Made by a program: the position numbers and the translations under genes. A stretch of DNA of 64,000 bases. Source: Actinoplanes ianthinogenes. Its GTDB lineage: Bacteria; Actinomycetota; Actinomycetes; Mycobacteriales; Micromonosporaceae. The notes below the pieces were generated by a model. That model searched no databases. It was not told the origin of the DNA and saw nothing but the letters and a program-made list of their open reading frames with translations. Shown here piece after piece: positions 10,001 through 18,877 of the stretch; positions within the stretch are counted from its first letter, which is position 1, and every line of letters begins with the position of its first letter. The DNA is taken from positions 1,674,001-1,738,000 of the forward strand of contig NZ_AP023356.1 of NCBI RefSeq assembly GCF_018324205.1. The letters run 5' to 3'.

Positions 10001-10314
10001 TCGGTCACCTGGACAACTTGCTGGAGATCGCGGACCGGTGCGCGGGCCGCCCGGTGATCGCCGCCCGGCTCGCCGAGCGGGTCGGCGCCCGCCTGCGCGA
10101 GGACCGGAACCCACCGTCGCCGGCCGTCCTGCACGACCTGATCGAGCGCCTGGCCTGGCGGGGTGATCTGGCCGGCGGGCTGTTCGCGGTGCAGCTGGTC
10201 CGGTTCGGAGCGGGTTACCGGTGGGCGGGCCGCTGGCGCGAACTGCTGCTGGCGCTGCGCTCGCACCCCGACCCGGACGTCCGCGACGACGCCGTCACGG
10301 TCACGATGACCTGA
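7057..10314 (+). CDS. Very large alpha-helical repeat protein (HEAT-like), function unknown
   Basis: 1085 residues, almost entirely Ala/Leu/Arg-rich amphipathic helices of about 30-40 residues. These are consistent with an ARM/HEAT-type solenoid (for example LALPVLLPHAGDDRARVAMY, and repeated RAAF/AAL segments). No signal peptide, membrane helix or catalytic motif is visible. The ATG at 7057 is the longest start; a second ATG lies three codons later and there is no good ribosome site. It could scaffold other proteins, but nothing nearby indicates a partner. Confidence is high that it is a gene and low for any function. Confidence 0.65.
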   Translation: MIDMLAATRELLDTLDPLPSRMRMRHLAAWAATAPDRAEVCADLRAGDGYQRHLALVAALVAGDAAAIDAATHDPLPGLRSFALQAALRTGRMARRIEELPATDRRRVYRTLRARPTPAIADALIRDVQARFGDDEAAALLPACGAETVRELLPDLAHATRLAALVRHHPAVFVDYVAATLAAAAPEDLGWAWNRLAAAVLTLDPEQALGLIETYAPEDALPGDTGRYGPLAGHAPRRVLRLLTAPSRAGWLRRSTLPQVILRRLAVLPDEELAPLTRGLNGLAPLLRALPPGRRGVIYDAGLAEQDTSRFVPDHGVLELLPAAIRVREVRRLLALDEVARREQRVLDLSAFLDWPEAAAAQETAVRSGDAGERAAAWTRLVRAAGRSRDTAAVAEVVTRLTRLRNEQDPVRSAALTALAGAARLLTAGSAAALTTITTDAVEARDASGTTTMALTRLATDTLQHHVDVPELREWALHTIDLAGSEATVPMLRRFDRVLRRGQEAMVFDRLRPWITGNLARGRYAPLFAVTEALGERAWRVPGLQELLRHAAGPETKAWIAAIAITRWLEDPRQRDARVAEVLAADPSAVLLTPVWEIVATRRTDLLDEVLARPPAGRFTDERTRPVPGWAPGARRWLPRQQAAFVALHARIAGDTGIDVGERVASLRVAAPLGEPGRELVLRHLAAPEVRLAEAALGALVWTERPDLALPVLLPHAGDDRARVAMYAAARAAKHLPPAALAGPFAELLDTSAAVKITSRKEAVRILARYGPPDSMDRLLAVHTAPEQHRDVRAAIVGAARQRLDAEASWTVLERAIAASREERRAVLDSHPYAIPARHRPRYAALIAAACRADDREVRRAAFAKLPDWSRWAGDLTGLVVDRLTELAEPLTHIEAAALLRAAGDAALEPALSRLAATPEPQPEPGADLPARRRVEVLAQGVATLGRSLPPGAGRGALIAGMHALAARPGYLTVALSALVSLGHLDNLLEIADRCAGRPVIAARLAERVGARLREDRNPPSPAVLHDLIERLAWRGDLAGGLFAVQLVRFGAGYRWAGRWRELLLALRSHPDPDVRDDAVTVTMT

Positions 10315-10424
10315 CGGCGCGGCGGACCGCGGGCCGCGGCGGGCCCGCATGACCCGCGTGGCGGTCGTGCGCGGGCCGGGCGTCGCGGGCCGATCGGCAC
10401 GGGGCTGCGGGTCGTACCGGAAGA

Positions 10425-10462
10425 GGTTGATCTGAACCGGGAGCGGAAAGCGGAGATCAACC
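10425..10462. promoter_or_regulatory. Inverted repeat upstream of the dioxygenase gene
   Basis: In the 217-bp gap after the repeat protein, GGTTGATCT (10425-10433) is matched by its exact reverse complement AGATCAACC (10454-10462) with a 20-bp spacer. It lies about 70 bp before the dioxygenase start and could be an operator or an RNA stem in the leader. The rest of the gap shows only a short AGGCTATTCATAGGCT direct repeat nearby. Confidence 0.35.
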
Positions 10463-10531
10463 ACAGGCTATTCATAGGCTTCGATGTTTTGCTCTGAGCC
10501 GTCCTCAGTCCCCTTCCCCCGAGGAGGAACG

Positions 10532-11335
10532 GTGCAAGACAACGACGCCTACGTGCGCGAGGTGCACGACAAGGGGTTGCGGTTCGACCTGCCGGCGATG
10601 TCGCGGCGGCGGATGTTCGGTGTGGCCGGCGGGGTCGGCGCGGCCGCGGTGATCGGCGGCGCGCTGGCCGCCGGTGGCACCGATCCCGCGCTCGCGGCGT
10701 GCCTGGCCGAGGTCGAGTCGGAGACGGCCGGGCCCTACCCCGCCGACGGCTCGAACGGGCCGGACGTGCGGGTGAGATCCGGGATCGTCCGCAGTGACAT
10801 CCGGTCGAGTTTCGGCACCTCGACGACCACCGCGCCGGGCGTGCCGCTGCAATTCTCGCTCACCGTGCAGAACCTGAGCTGCGGCCTGGTGTCCGGTGCG
10901 GCGATCTACGCCTGGCACTGCGACCGGGCCGGACGGTACTCGTTGTACTCGTCCGGGGTGACCGGCGAGAACTACCTGCGCGGGATCCAGGTCACCAACT
11001 CGTCCGGGGTGGCGACCTTCACCAGCATCTTCCCGGGCTGTTACGCGGGGCGCTGGCCGCACATCCACTTCGAGGTGTACTCCTCGCTGGCCGCCGCCAC
11101 CAGCGGCGCCGGGCCGATCCGCAAGACCTCGCAGATCGCGCTGCCCAAGGACGTGTCGCAGACGGTGTACGCGAGCGCCACCGGGTACTCGGCGAGCGTC
11201 ACCAACCTGAGCCGGATCAGCCTGGCCACCGACATGGTGTTCCGGGACGACCTGGCGGCCCGGGAGATGGCCACGGTGACCGGCTCGGTCGCGAACGGCT
11301 ACGTGGCAAACCTGACGATCTCCGTGAACCTGTAG
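10532..11335 (+). CDS. Tat-exported intradiol ring-cleavage dioxygenase-like protein
   Basis: 267 residues if started at the GTG at 10532, which has a strong GAGGAGG site; an in-frame ATG at 10484 has none. The N-terminus contains SRRRMFGVAGGVGAAA, a twin-arginine signal, followed by the catechol dioxygenase fold. Candidate Fe(III) ligands are visible: the Tyr in AIYAWHCD, the Tyr in FPGCYAGRW, and both His in WPHIHFEVY. The family cleaves catechols between the hydroxyls. Exported members are common in actinobacteria and their substrates are mostly unknown. It is not next to aromatic catabolism genes. Confidence 0.8.
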   Translation: MQDNDAYVREVHDKGLRFDLPAMSRRRMFGVAGGVGAAAVIGGALAAGGTDPALAACLAEVESETAGPYPADGSNGPDVRVRSGIVRSDIRSSFGTSTTTAPGVPLQFSLTVQNLSCGLVSGAAIYAWHCDRAGRYSLYSSGVTGENYLRGIQVTNSSGVATFTSIFPGCYAGRWPHIHFEVYSSLAAATSGAGPIRKTSQIALPKDVSQTVYASATGYSASVTNLSRISLATDMVFRDDLAAREMATVTGSVANGYVANLTISVNL

Positions 11336-11338
11336 ATC

Positions 11339-11372
11339 CGTGGTGTCCCGCCCCGAGGGGCGGGACACCACG
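11339..11372. terminator. Bidirectional hairpin between convergent genes
   Basis: A perfect 16-bp inverted repeat with essentially no spacer (central GA), arms CGTGGTGTCCCGCCCC and its complement. It sits 3 bp after the dioxygenase stop and 16 bp before the end of the minus-strand dehydrogenase. No clear T-run follows, as is usual for actinobacterial terminators. Confidence 0.7.
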
Positions 11373-11388
11373 AGATCAGCGCGGTGGC

Positions 11389-12624
11389 TCAGCGGCGGAC
11401 CATGCCGTGCGGGTCGATGACGTACTTGCGGGCGGCGCCCTGGTCGAACTCGAGGTAGCCCTGCGGGGCCTGGTCGAGCGGGATCGGGGTGGCGTTCACG
11501 TTCTTCGCGATCTGCACCCGGTCGTGCAGGATCGCCATCATCAGCCCGTGGTTGTACTTCATCACCGGGCACTGGCCGGTGACGAACGAGTGCGACTTGG
11601 CCCAGCCCAGGCCCAGCCGCAGGGACAGGGACCCGACCTTGGCGGCGTCGTCGACCCCGCCCGGGTCACCGGTCACGTACAGGCCCGGCACGCCGATCGC
11701 GCCGCCGGCCCGGGTCAGGTCCATCAGCGAGTTGAGCACCGTGGCCGGTTTCTCCACCTGCGCGTCCTGCCCGTGCCCGCGCGCCTCGAAGCCGACCGCG
11801 TCGACCGCGCAGTCGACCAGCGCCTGCCCGATCGCCGGGGCGGCCCGGCCGAGGATCTGCTGCACCTGGTCGACCGGTTCGCCCCGGGACACGTTCACCG
11901 TCTCGCAGCCGAAGCTGCGGGCCTGGGCGAGCCGCTCCTCGTTCAGGTCGCCGACGATCACCACGGCGGCGCCGAGCAGGAACGCCGAGGTGGCCGCGGC
12001 CAGGCCGACCGGGCCGGCGCCGGCGATGTAGACGGTGGAGCCGGTGGTGACCCCGGCGCTGACGCAGCCGTGGTATCCGGTCGGGAAGATGTCGGAGAGC
12101 ATGGTCAGGTCGAGGATCTTCTCCAGCGCCTGGTCGCGGTCGGGGAAGCGGAGCAGGTTCCAGTCGGCGTAGGGGACCATCACGTACTCCGCCTGGCCGC
12201 CGACCCAGCCACCCATGTCGACGTATCCGTACGCCGAGCCGGGCCGGTCCGGGTTCACGTTGAGGCAGACTCCGGTCTTGCCCTCCTTGCAGTTGCGGCA
12301 CCGGCCGCAGGCGATGTTGAACGGCACCGACACGATGTCGCCGACCCGGACGAACTCGACGTCCGAGCCGACGTCGACCACCTCACCGGTGATCTCGTGG
12401 CCCAGCACCAGGCCCTCCGGGGCGGTGGTGCGCCCGCGGACCATGTGCTGGTCGCTGCCGCAGATGTTGGTGGTGACCGTCTTCAGGATGGCGCCGTGCG
12501 GGGTACGCCGCCCGACGTTCATCTTGTTGACGCCGGGGCCGTCCTTCACCTCGTACGCCGGGTAGTCGATGTCCTGGACCGCAACGCGCCCGGGACCCTG
12601 GTAGACAACGGCTCTGTTGCCCAT
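11389..12624 (-). CDS. fdhA: Glutathione-independent formaldehyde dehydrogenase (zinc MDR family)
   Basis: 411 residues from the ATG at 12624, which has GGAGG five bases upstream. Zinc-dependent medium-chain dehydrogenase: catalytic zinc region NICGSDQH (Cys55, His60) and GHEITGEV, structural zinc cluster CGRCRNCKEGKTGVC, Rossmann motif AGAGPVGLAAA. The blocks YGYVDMGGWVGGQAEYVMVP and DCAVDAVGFEARGHG match the Pseudomonas putida-type enzyme that oxidises formaldehyde with tightly bound NAD and no glutathione. It is divergent from the propeller protein gene and appears monocistronic. Confidence 0.88.
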   Translation of the reverse strand: MGNRAVVYQGPGRVAVQDIDYPAYEVKDGPGVNKMNVGRRTPHGAILKTVTTNICGSDQHMVRGRTTAPEGLVLGHEITGEVVDVGSDVEFVRVGDIVSVPFNIACGRCRNCKEGKTGVCLNVNPDRPGSAYGYVDMGGWVGGQAEYVMVPYADWNLLRFPDRDQALEKILDLTMLSDIFPTGYHGCVSAGVTTGSTVYIAGAGPVGLAAATSAFLLGAAVVIVGDLNEERLAQARSFGCETVNVSRGEPVDQVQQILGRAAPAIGQALVDCAVDAVGFEARGHGQDAQVEKPATVLNSLMDLTRAGGAIGVPGLYVTGDPGGVDDAAKVGSLSLRLGLGWAKSHSFVTGQCPVMKYNHGLMMAILHDRVQIAKNVNATPIPLDQAPQGYLEFDQGAARKYVIDPHGMVRR

Positions 12625-12750
12625 GGTGGCCTCCATCGTCGGGTGAACTCGATCCCGATGTTTCTCGCGCGGTAGCCGAAAATGAACCCTCGGTAATATC
12701 GACGCGCGCCGAAAAACACATTGCACCCATCCGATGGCATCATTCGGCGC

Positions 12751-13626
12751 ATGATCAACGATCTGCGGACACTCCGGCTCGACGGCGTCGACATGTTGAT
12801 CTCCCGAAGCGACGACCTGGTCGAGATCAGGGATCCCCGCAACAACCGGCTGATCAGTTCCCATCGGTCGCACGGGATCAACCGGCTCGCCGTGTGCGAG
12901 CCGGGCTGGCGCGACCCGCTGGTCGCGGTGACCACGGATGACGGCCTGCGCTGGCTGGATCCACGGACCGGGCCAACAGCCGATGCGACCGACGAATCAC
13001 CACTCATCGGCGCGACCGCCACCTGGGCCGGCACGCTGCTCGCCGCCTCGCCGGCCGAGCCGTTCCCGATGCTGCGCTGGGATGCCGGGACCGGCGCCCG
13101 CCTCGAACCGCTGGGGGTGCACGCCGACCAGATCAGCGCGCTCGCCGTGCTCGATCTGCCGGACGGGCCGGTGATCTGCGCCGGTGACCGGAGCGGCACG
13201 ATCCACCGCTGGAACCCGCGCACCGGGGCCCGCGCCGGGGATCCGCTGACGGTCGGCGACGAGCAGATCACCGCGATCGCCGGGGTCCGGCTGCCGGACG
13301 GCCGGCAGCTGATCACGGCGGCGACCGCCGACCTGCATCGCTGGGATGCCGCAACCGGCGAGCCGATCGGCGTGCCGATGGTGGTCGACAGCTACGCGGT
13401 GCACCGGATCGACCCGGTCGCGGTCGATGGCCGGACCGAGCTGATCACCAGCGGTCACGACGAGGTCGTGCAGCGGTGGGACGCGGCCACCGGCGAGCGG
13501 CTCGGCGACCCACTGCCGGGTCGCTGCGCCACCGTGTTTTATCGATACGGGGAACTCACTCTCGCGATCGGCACCGCGCAGGGGACAGTGGAGCTGCGAC
13601 CGTTGGGCACGTGGACCAGATCGTGA
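12751..13626 (+). CDS. WD40/PQQ-like beta-propeller protein
   Basis: 291 residues from the ATG at 12751. It is built of repeats of about 45 residues containing patterns such as LRWDAGTGARLEPLG, IHRWNPRTGARAGDPL, LHRWDAATGEPIG and VQRWDAATGERLGDPL, i.e. RWDaaTGe blades of a propeller. No signal peptide is present. It probably mediates protein contacts and its partner is unknown. The corA gene begins 3 bp after its stop, so the two are likely co-transcribed. Confidence 0.7.
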   Translation: MINDLRTLRLDGVDMLISRSDDLVEIRDPRNNRLISSHRSHGINRLAVCEPGWRDPLVAVTTDDGLRWLDPRTGPTADATDESPLIGATATWAGTLLAASPAEPFPMLRWDAGTGARLEPLGVHADQISALAVLDLPDGPVICAGDRSGTIHRWNPRTGARAGDPLTVGDEQITAIAGVRLPDGRQLITAATADLHRWDAATGEPIGVPMVVDSYAVHRIDPVAVDGRTELITSGHDEVVQRWDAATGERLGDPLPGRCATVFYRYGELTLAIGTAQGTVELRPLGTWTRS

Positions 13627-13629
13627 GGG

Positions 13630-14613
13630 ATGGACGTCTGGCTGATCACCGACGAGGGGCTGGCCGAGCAGGAGCCCGACCGGCTCCCCGCGCTGCTCTC
13701 CGGCGGCCACGGCGTGATCTGGGTGGACATCCCGTCCTGTGACGAGCGGGCGATGGGCGTACTCAAAGAGGTCTTCGGTTTTCATCCGCAAGCCGTCCGG
13801 GACAGCGCGGAGCGCAACCGCGTGCCGAAGGTGCACGTCTACCGTGACCACGCCTTCGTCGTGCTGCACGCGCCGGAGCTGGGTGCCGCCGGGCACGTGC
13901 ACTACGTCGAGCTGGACCAGTTCATCGGCCCGAACTACCTGGTCACCGTGCACGGTCCGCTGAACCCGGCGGTCGACCCGCGGGCCGCGCAGCGGGAGAC
14001 CCACGAGGTGCTGCGGCGGGTCAGGGCGGGGCGGTTGCTCCCGGTGAGCGGCTGGGAGCTTTCGTACGCGGTGGTGGCCGCTCTCGCCCGTCACCTGGAG
14101 GGGTTCATCGAGCACCAGACCGAGGCGGTCTGGCAGCTCGAACAGCGGGTGACCAGCGGGCACCTGGGCAACCCGGAACAGTTCCTGGACGAGATGTTCC
14201 GGACCCGGCACGGCCTGATCGCGGTCCGGACGATGGGCGCCCTGGGCCGGGAGATCTACGGCCGGCTCGCCACCATCCACCGCGCCGTCCCCCCGGAGGC
14301 GACGCCGCTGCTCGACGACATCGTCGACCAGTTCGCCCGCGTCCACGGCGTGGCCGACAGCCAGAAGGAGTACCTCCAGGGCGTGATCGAGTTCTACCGC
14401 ACCCGCAGCGACACGAAGATGACCGTGGCGGCCGAGCGCCTCGCCGTGATCGCCGTGGTCACCCTGCCGATCACCGCCCTCTCCTCGGTGCTGGGCATGA
14501 ACCTGATCGTGAACCAGCACTCGGACTTCTCGCTGCTCGGCGCGACCCTGATCGTCATGCTGGTGATGTCGGCGCTGCTGCTCACCTGGGCCAAACGCCA
14601 GGGCTGGTGGTGA
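13630..14613 (+). CDS. corA: CorA-family magnesium/divalent cation channel
   Basis: 327 residues. A cytoplasmic domain is followed by two C-terminal membrane helices with the diagnostic GMN loop (VLGMNLIVN, near residue 295). CorA proteins are pentameric Mg2+ (or Co2+/Ni2+) channels of the inner membrane. The ATG follows a GTGAGGG site overlapping the end of the propeller gene, indicating translational coupling. The C-terminus ends in Lys/Arg residues (WAKRQGWW), as in many family members. Confidence 0.88.
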   Translation: MDVWLITDEGLAEQEPDRLPALLSGGHGVIWVDIPSCDERAMGVLKEVFGFHPQAVRDSAERNRVPKVHVYRDHAFVVLHAPELGAAGHVHYVELDQFIGPNYLVTVHGPLNPAVDPRAAQRETHEVLRRVRAGRLLPVSGWELSYAVVAALARHLEGFIEHQTEAVWQLEQRVTSGHLGNPEQFLDEMFRTRHGLIAVRTMGALGREIYGRLATIHRAVPPEATPLLDDIVDQFARVHGVADSQKEYLQGVIEFYRTRSDTKMTVAAERLAVIAVVTLPITALSSVLGMNLIVNQHSDFSLLGATLIVMLVMSALLLTWAKRQGWW

Positions 14614-14970
14614 TCAGCGGCGGGATGCCAGCAGGGCCAGCGCCAGATTGATCGAGGAAATGGCGATCGCGGTTTTCGCGGCCCGCGGCGGCAGCGCCCC
14701 GGAACGTCCGGCGAGCACCGCGGCGAGCACGTCGCTGCCGTGGATCACGATGCCCCGCTGGGCCACCCGGTGCTGCTCCGCGCCGCTGTTGACCAGCAGC
14801 TCCGCACCCAGGAAGACCGTGCGCACGCCGAACATCCGCAACGGGTAGATAGCCGCGGCGTTCTTCTCCGGATCACCGCCGAGCCGTTTCACCAGCAATT
14901 CCGGTACGACAAGCGCGGCGGATCCGACACCCACCCGGATCACGCCCAGTGCGGTTGCGGCGATGGACAT
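14614..14970 (-). CDS. Small membrane protein, unknown
   Basis: 118 residues with three to four hydrophobic segments. The motif GGDPEKNAAAIYPLRMFGVRTV lies between the first two helices and the C-terminus is hydrophobic. Its stop codon abuts the CorA stop with no spacer (TGA|TCA), so the two genes converge tail to tail. It resembles actinobacterial DUF4267-like small membrane proteins, but the family assignment is tentative. Confidence 0.55.
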   Translation of the reverse strand: MSIAATALGVIRVGVGSAALVVPELLVKRLGGDPEKNAAAIYPLRMFGVRTVFLGAELLVNSGAEQHRVAQRGIVIHGSDVLAAVLAGRSGALPPRAAKTAIAISSINLALALLASRR

Positions 14971-15054
14971 TCCGCGACGATGTCAGCCGTCAGCGGGCAC
15001 GTCAGTCGGGCGGGCGACAGAGGCCCGTACGAAATGGGGGTAAGTCTTGTGGTC

Positions 15055-16842
15055 ATGGCTTTCTGGCGCACCTATGACCGCATCGCCGAACTGGTGGACC
15101 GGCGCTGGCGCTGGTACCGGCTGCCCCGAGTGCTGGGCCTGGCCACCCTGGTCGGGGTCCGGAACACGTTGCGCCGGGAGAACCTGTACGACACCGGCCC
15201 GGCCTCCGGCACCCCGGACACGCCGCCCGGCCCGCCGACGCCCGAGCAGCTCAGCTCGCGCACCGTCGACGGCACCTACAACGACCTGAGCAAACCGCGG
15301 ATGGGCATGGCCGGCAGCCGGTTCGGCCGCAACGTGCCGCTGACCAAGGCCTTCCCGGAACCGGCCGCGCGGATCATGACGCCGAGCCCGCGCGAGGTCA
15401 GCCGCACCCTGATGACCCGCGCCGAGCTGATCCCGGCCACCTCGGTGAACGCGCTGGTGGCGGCCTGGCTCCAGTTCATGATCCGGGACTGGTTCAGCCA
15501 CGGTCCGCACACCTCGGCCGATCCGTGGGTGATCCCGCTGGCCGACGACGACCCGTGGCCGGACAAGCCGATGCTGGTCATGCGGACCCCGCCCGACCCG
15601 CAGCCGGCCGGGTCCACCCATCCGCCGGCCTACCTCAACACGCTGACCCACTGGTGGGACGCGTCGCAGATCTACGGCACCTCCCGGGAGTACCAGCAGT
15701 TCGTCCGCAGCGGCGAGCACGGCAAGCTGCGGATCGACGCGGACGGCACGCCGCCGATGCCGACCGGTGACCAGGACCCGGCCCGGGAGCCGGGGTTCTG
15801 GCTGGGCCTGCTGATGCTGCAATCGCTGTTCACCCGGGAGCACAACGCGATCTGCGACATGCTGGTGGCGTCCTACCCGGACTGGACCGACGAGGAGCTG
15901 TTCCAGCGGGCTCGTCTCATCCTGGCCGCGTTGATCGCGAAGATCCACACGGTCGAGTGGACGCCTGCGGTGATCAACAACCCGACCACGGTCACCGCGA
16001 TGCACGCCAACTGGTGGGGCCTGGCCGGCGAGAAGATCAGCCGGGTGGCCGGGCGGATCAGCGACAGCGAGGTGATCAGCGGGATCCCCGGCGGGCACAC
16101 CGATCACTTCGGGGTGCCGTACTCGCTGACCGAGGAGTTCGCCGCGGTCTACCGGATGCACCCGATGATGCCGGACGACTTCGACATGCGCTCGATCCGC
16201 GACGACCGGGGGCACGGGACGTACACGCTGCGAGACCTGTCCGGTCCCGCCGCGATCGGCCTGATCGGCAAGATCGGCCACACCGACCTGCTGTACTCGT
16301 TCGGCACCATGCACCCCGGCCTGGTCACCCTGCACAACTTCCCGCGCTGGCTCCAGGAGTTCCGGCGCCCGGACGGCCGGCTCGCCGACCTGGCGGCCAC
16401 CGACATCATGCGTGACCGGGAGCTGGGCGTGCCTCGCTACAACGAGTTCCGCCGCCTGCTGCACCTGCCGGCCCCGGCGACGTTCGCCGAGCTCACCGAC
16501 AATCCGGTCTGGGCCCGGGAGATCGCGCGGGTCTATCACGGCGAGATCGAGCGGGTGGACCTCCAGGTCGGTCTGTACGCCGAGAAGCGCCCGGCCGGTT
16601 TCGCGTTCAGCGACACCGCGTTCCGCATCTTCATCGTGATGGCGTCCCGCCGCCTGAACAGCGACCGCTTCCTGACCAAGGACTTCACGCCGGCGGTGTA
16701 CACCCCGGAGGGCCTGCGCTGGATCGCCGACAACACGATGAGCACGGTCCTGCTCCGCCACCACCCGGAGTTGCGCGCCGCCATGCGCGACGCGGAGAAC
16801 GCCTTCCAGCCCTGGTCCAAGGTCCGCGACATCCCGCAATGA
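15055..16842 (+). CDS. Alpha-dioxygenase-like heme peroxidase family protein
   Basis: 595 residues from the ATG at 15055; in-frame ATG 15034 and GTG 15049 are alternatives. Blocks match the animal-peroxidase superfamily, specifically the plant pathogen-inducible alpha-dioxygenase branch: THWWDASQIYG, SLFTREHNAICDML, IAKIHTVEWTPAVI and FAAVYRMHPMMP. In that branch Tyr-x-x-His supplies the tyrosyl radical and the proximal heme ligand (here Tyr366 and His369). The distal-His position in QFMI(H)DW is Arg144 here, so fatty-acid alpha-oxidation cannot be assumed. No signal peptide is obvious. Confidence 0.75.
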   Translation: MAFWRTYDRIAELVDRRWRWYRLPRVLGLATLVGVRNTLRRENLYDTGPASGTPDTPPGPPTPEQLSSRTVDGTYNDLSKPRMGMAGSRFGRNVPLTKAFPEPAARIMTPSPREVSRTLMTRAELIPATSVNALVAAWLQFMIRDWFSHGPHTSADPWVIPLADDDPWPDKPMLVMRTPPDPQPAGSTHPPAYLNTLTHWWDASQIYGTSREYQQFVRSGEHGKLRIDADGTPPMPTGDQDPAREPGFWLGLLMLQSLFTREHNAICDMLVASYPDWTDEELFQRARLILAALIAKIHTVEWTPAVINNPTTVTAMHANWWGLAGEKISRVAGRISDSEVISGIPGGHTDHFGVPYSLTEEFAAVYRMHPMMPDDFDMRSIRDDRGHGTYTLRDLSGPAAIGLIGKIGHTDLLYSFGTMHPGLVTLHNFPRWLQEFRRPDGRLADLAATDIMRDRELGVPRYNEFRRLLHLPAPATFAELTDNPVWAREIARVYHGEIERVDLQVGLYAEKRPAGFAFSDTAFRIFIVMASRRLNSDRFLTKDFTPAVYTPEGLRWIADNTMSTVLLRHHPELRAAMRDAENAFQPWSKVRDIPQ

Positions 16843-16860
16843 CCGACGCTGGGCACGGCT

Positions 16861-17187
16861 CGCCTTGGCGAGATTCAGCGTGCTCCGGATCTGCTCCTGG
16901 CCATCAAGGCATCCGTCGACAACGACCCGCGCCCCGGCCGATACCTGCTCACCGGCTCATCGCGGCTGTTCGGCATGGTCGCCGCGCCCGATGCGCTGCC
17001 CGGCCGGATGGAGACCGTGGAGCTGTGGCCGTTCTCCCAGGGCGAGATCGACGGGTTCATCGACGCGATCTTCGAGCTCGGCCCGGACCTGCGACATGAC
17101 TCGACAGTCACCCGCGCCGACTACGCGGCCCGGATCGTCCGCGGTGGCCTGCCGGAAGCGGTCGCCCGCACCGACGGGCGCCGCCGC
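16861..17187 (+). pseudogene. Remnant of a DUF4143-type AAA ATPase
   Basis: Directly after the peroxidase stop and in the same frame, the translation reads LGEIQRAPDLLLAIK, RYLLTGSSRLF, then LPGRMETVELWPFSQGEIDGF and IVRGGLPEAVAR. These are the Walker-B/sensor and linker blocks of the ATP-binding DUF4143 family. The Walker A part and the whole C-terminal half are missing and no start or stop fits, so this is a decayed fragment of about 110 codons. The frame then runs into sequence antisense to the chemoreceptor gene. Confidence 0.6.
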
Positions 17188-17249
17188 GGACGATCCCGGA
17201 GCTCCGTTCGGGCCGTTGTGCGGGCCTGGAGCGGATCCGGCGGCGGCGG

Positions 17250-18833
17250 TCAGACGCGGAACCGGTGGGTCAGCTCGTTCAGGTCGCGGCTGAGCTGGGT
17301 CAGTTCGTCGGCCGCGCGCCGCGACTGCTCCGCGCTGTCGCGGGTCCGGTCGGCCACCGCGCGCACCCCGGCGATGTTCTCGGTGATCTCGTTGCTGCCG
17401 ACCGCCGCGTTCGAGACGCCACGATTCATCTCGCCGGTGGTGGCGGTCTGCTCCTCGACGGCGGCCGCGATGGTGTCCTGCGCCTCGCTGATCCGCGCGA
17501 TCACCTCGGTGATCCGCCGGATAGAAGCCACCGCCGCATCGGTCTGCGCCTGGATGCCGGCCACCCGGCTGATGATGTCCCCGGTGGCCCGGGCGGTCTC
17601 CTGGGCCAGGTCCTTGACCTCCGCGGCGACCACCGCGAAGCCCTTGCCCATCTCGCCGGCCCGGGCCGACTCGATGGTCGCGTTCAGCGCCAGCAGGTTG
17701 GTCTGCTCGGCGATCATCGTGATGGTCCGCACCACCTCACCGATCTCGGTGGACGCCTCGCCGAGCCGCGACACCGTCGTGTCCGCCTCCCCGACCGTGA
17801 TCACCGCGGACCCGGCAACGGTGGCGGCCTCGGTCGTGTTCCGGCTGATCTCGCCGATCGCGGCGCCCATCTGCTCCGACCCCGCGGCGACCGTGTCGAG
17901 GTTGCGGGCGACGTCGGCCGCGCTGTCCGCGACGATCCCGATCCGCCGGGACGCCTGGTCGGCGTCCTCCTGGAGGGTCTGCGACATGCTGGTCAGCGTG
18001 GCCGACGCGGCCGCCACCTGATCGGCGTGGCTCGCGATGCCGCCGATCGTCTCGCCGATCCGGTCGATGGCCCGGTCGATCGAGAAGCTCATCCGGCCGA
18101 TCTCGTCGCCCCGGCTGATCCCGACCCGCTGGCTGAGGTCGCCCTCGGCGAGCCGGTCCACCACCGCGACGACCCGCTGCACCGGCTTGCGGATGGAACG
18201 ACTGAGCAGGGCCGCGGCCAGCAGGGCGAGCACCATCGCGACGGCGGCCAGCACCCACTCCCGGACGGTGGCGTCGTGCCGGGTCCGGCTGAGCCGGTTC
18301 AGGGCGGCGCTCCGCTCGGCGGTGACCGACTCGTCGAACTTGGCGGCGGCGTCCATCGCCTTGAGGTACGGGCCGGACTCGGTCACGTTGCTGGCGTGCG
18401 CCGCCTGCTCGTACCGCCCCTGCTGGACCGCCCGCCAGATCTGCTCGTCGATGGTCATGAACTCGTCGAGCCCGGCCCGGAAGGCGGCCGCCTGCTCCCG
18501 CTGCTCGGCGCTGGTCGACGCCGCCTCCACCTCCCCGAGCAGGGCGTACACCTTCTCCTTGGCCTCGATGAAGAAGCCGTGCTTCAGCTCGTGGTCGGAC
18601 GCGGTGTACGCGGTCTGAAGCCCGTACGCGTCCGAGAACCGGAACTGGAGCATGGCGATCGACCGCGTCTTGGGGTCGATCGTCTCGACGATCTGCCGTG
18701 CCTGCTTGTTGACCTCGGCCCGGACCAGGCTCGCGTTGACCACCACGAGCAGCAGCAACAACGTCATCGCGCCGAAACCGGCCCACAGCTTGGCTGTAAG
18801 CGACAAATCACGAAAAGGCCGACGCACAGCCAC
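17250..18833 (-). CDS. Methyl-accepting chemotaxis protein
   Basis: About 527 residues. Order: short cytoplasmic N-terminus, TM1 ([16 protein letters not shown]), a four-helix periplasmic-type sensor domain of roughly 155 residues, TM2 ([15 protein letters not shown]), a HAMP domain ([28 protein letters not shown] region), and a signalling domain with the conserved hairpin tip [20 protein letters not shown]. It would signal to CheA/CheW. No che genes are in the window. Start is uncertain: GTG at 18833 or 18827, neither with a clear ribosome site. Confidence 0.85.
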   Translation of the reverse strand: MAVRRPFRDLSLTAKLWAGFGAMTLLLLLVVVNASLVRAEVNKQARQIVETIDPKTRSIAMLQFRFSDAYGLQTAYTASDHELKHGFFIEAKEKVYALLGEVEAASTSAEQREQAAAFRAGLDEFMTIDEQIWRAVQQGRYEQAAHASNVTESGPYLKAMDAAAKFDESVTAERSAALNRLSRTRHDATVREWVLAAVAMVLALLAAALLSRSIRKPVQRVVAVVDRLAEGDLSQRVGISRGDEIGRMSFSIDRAIDRIGETIGGIASHADQVAAASATLTSMSQTLQEDADQASRRIGIVADSAADVARNLDTVAAGSEQMGAAIGEISRNTTEAATVAGSAVITVGEADTTVSRLGEASTEIGEVVRTITMIAEQTNLLALNATIESARAGEMGKGFAVVAAEVKDLAQETARATGDIISRVAGIQAQTDAAVASIRRITEVIARISEAQDTIAAAVEEQTATTGEMNRGVSNAAVGSNEITENIAGVRAVADRTRDSAEQSRRAADELTQLSRDLNELTHRFRV

Positions 18834-18877
18834 ACGATAGCGGCGCCGGACAGTGACCGGTGCGCGAACGGACGTGC

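Noticed and set aside
10532..11335. Beta-ketoadipate pathway gene
   Set aside because: The protein is exported and no muconate-pathway genes are adjacent.
16975..18021. 348-residue plus-strand frame continuing from the ATPase relic
   Set aside because: After about 70 codons it is antisense to the well-supported chemoreceptor.
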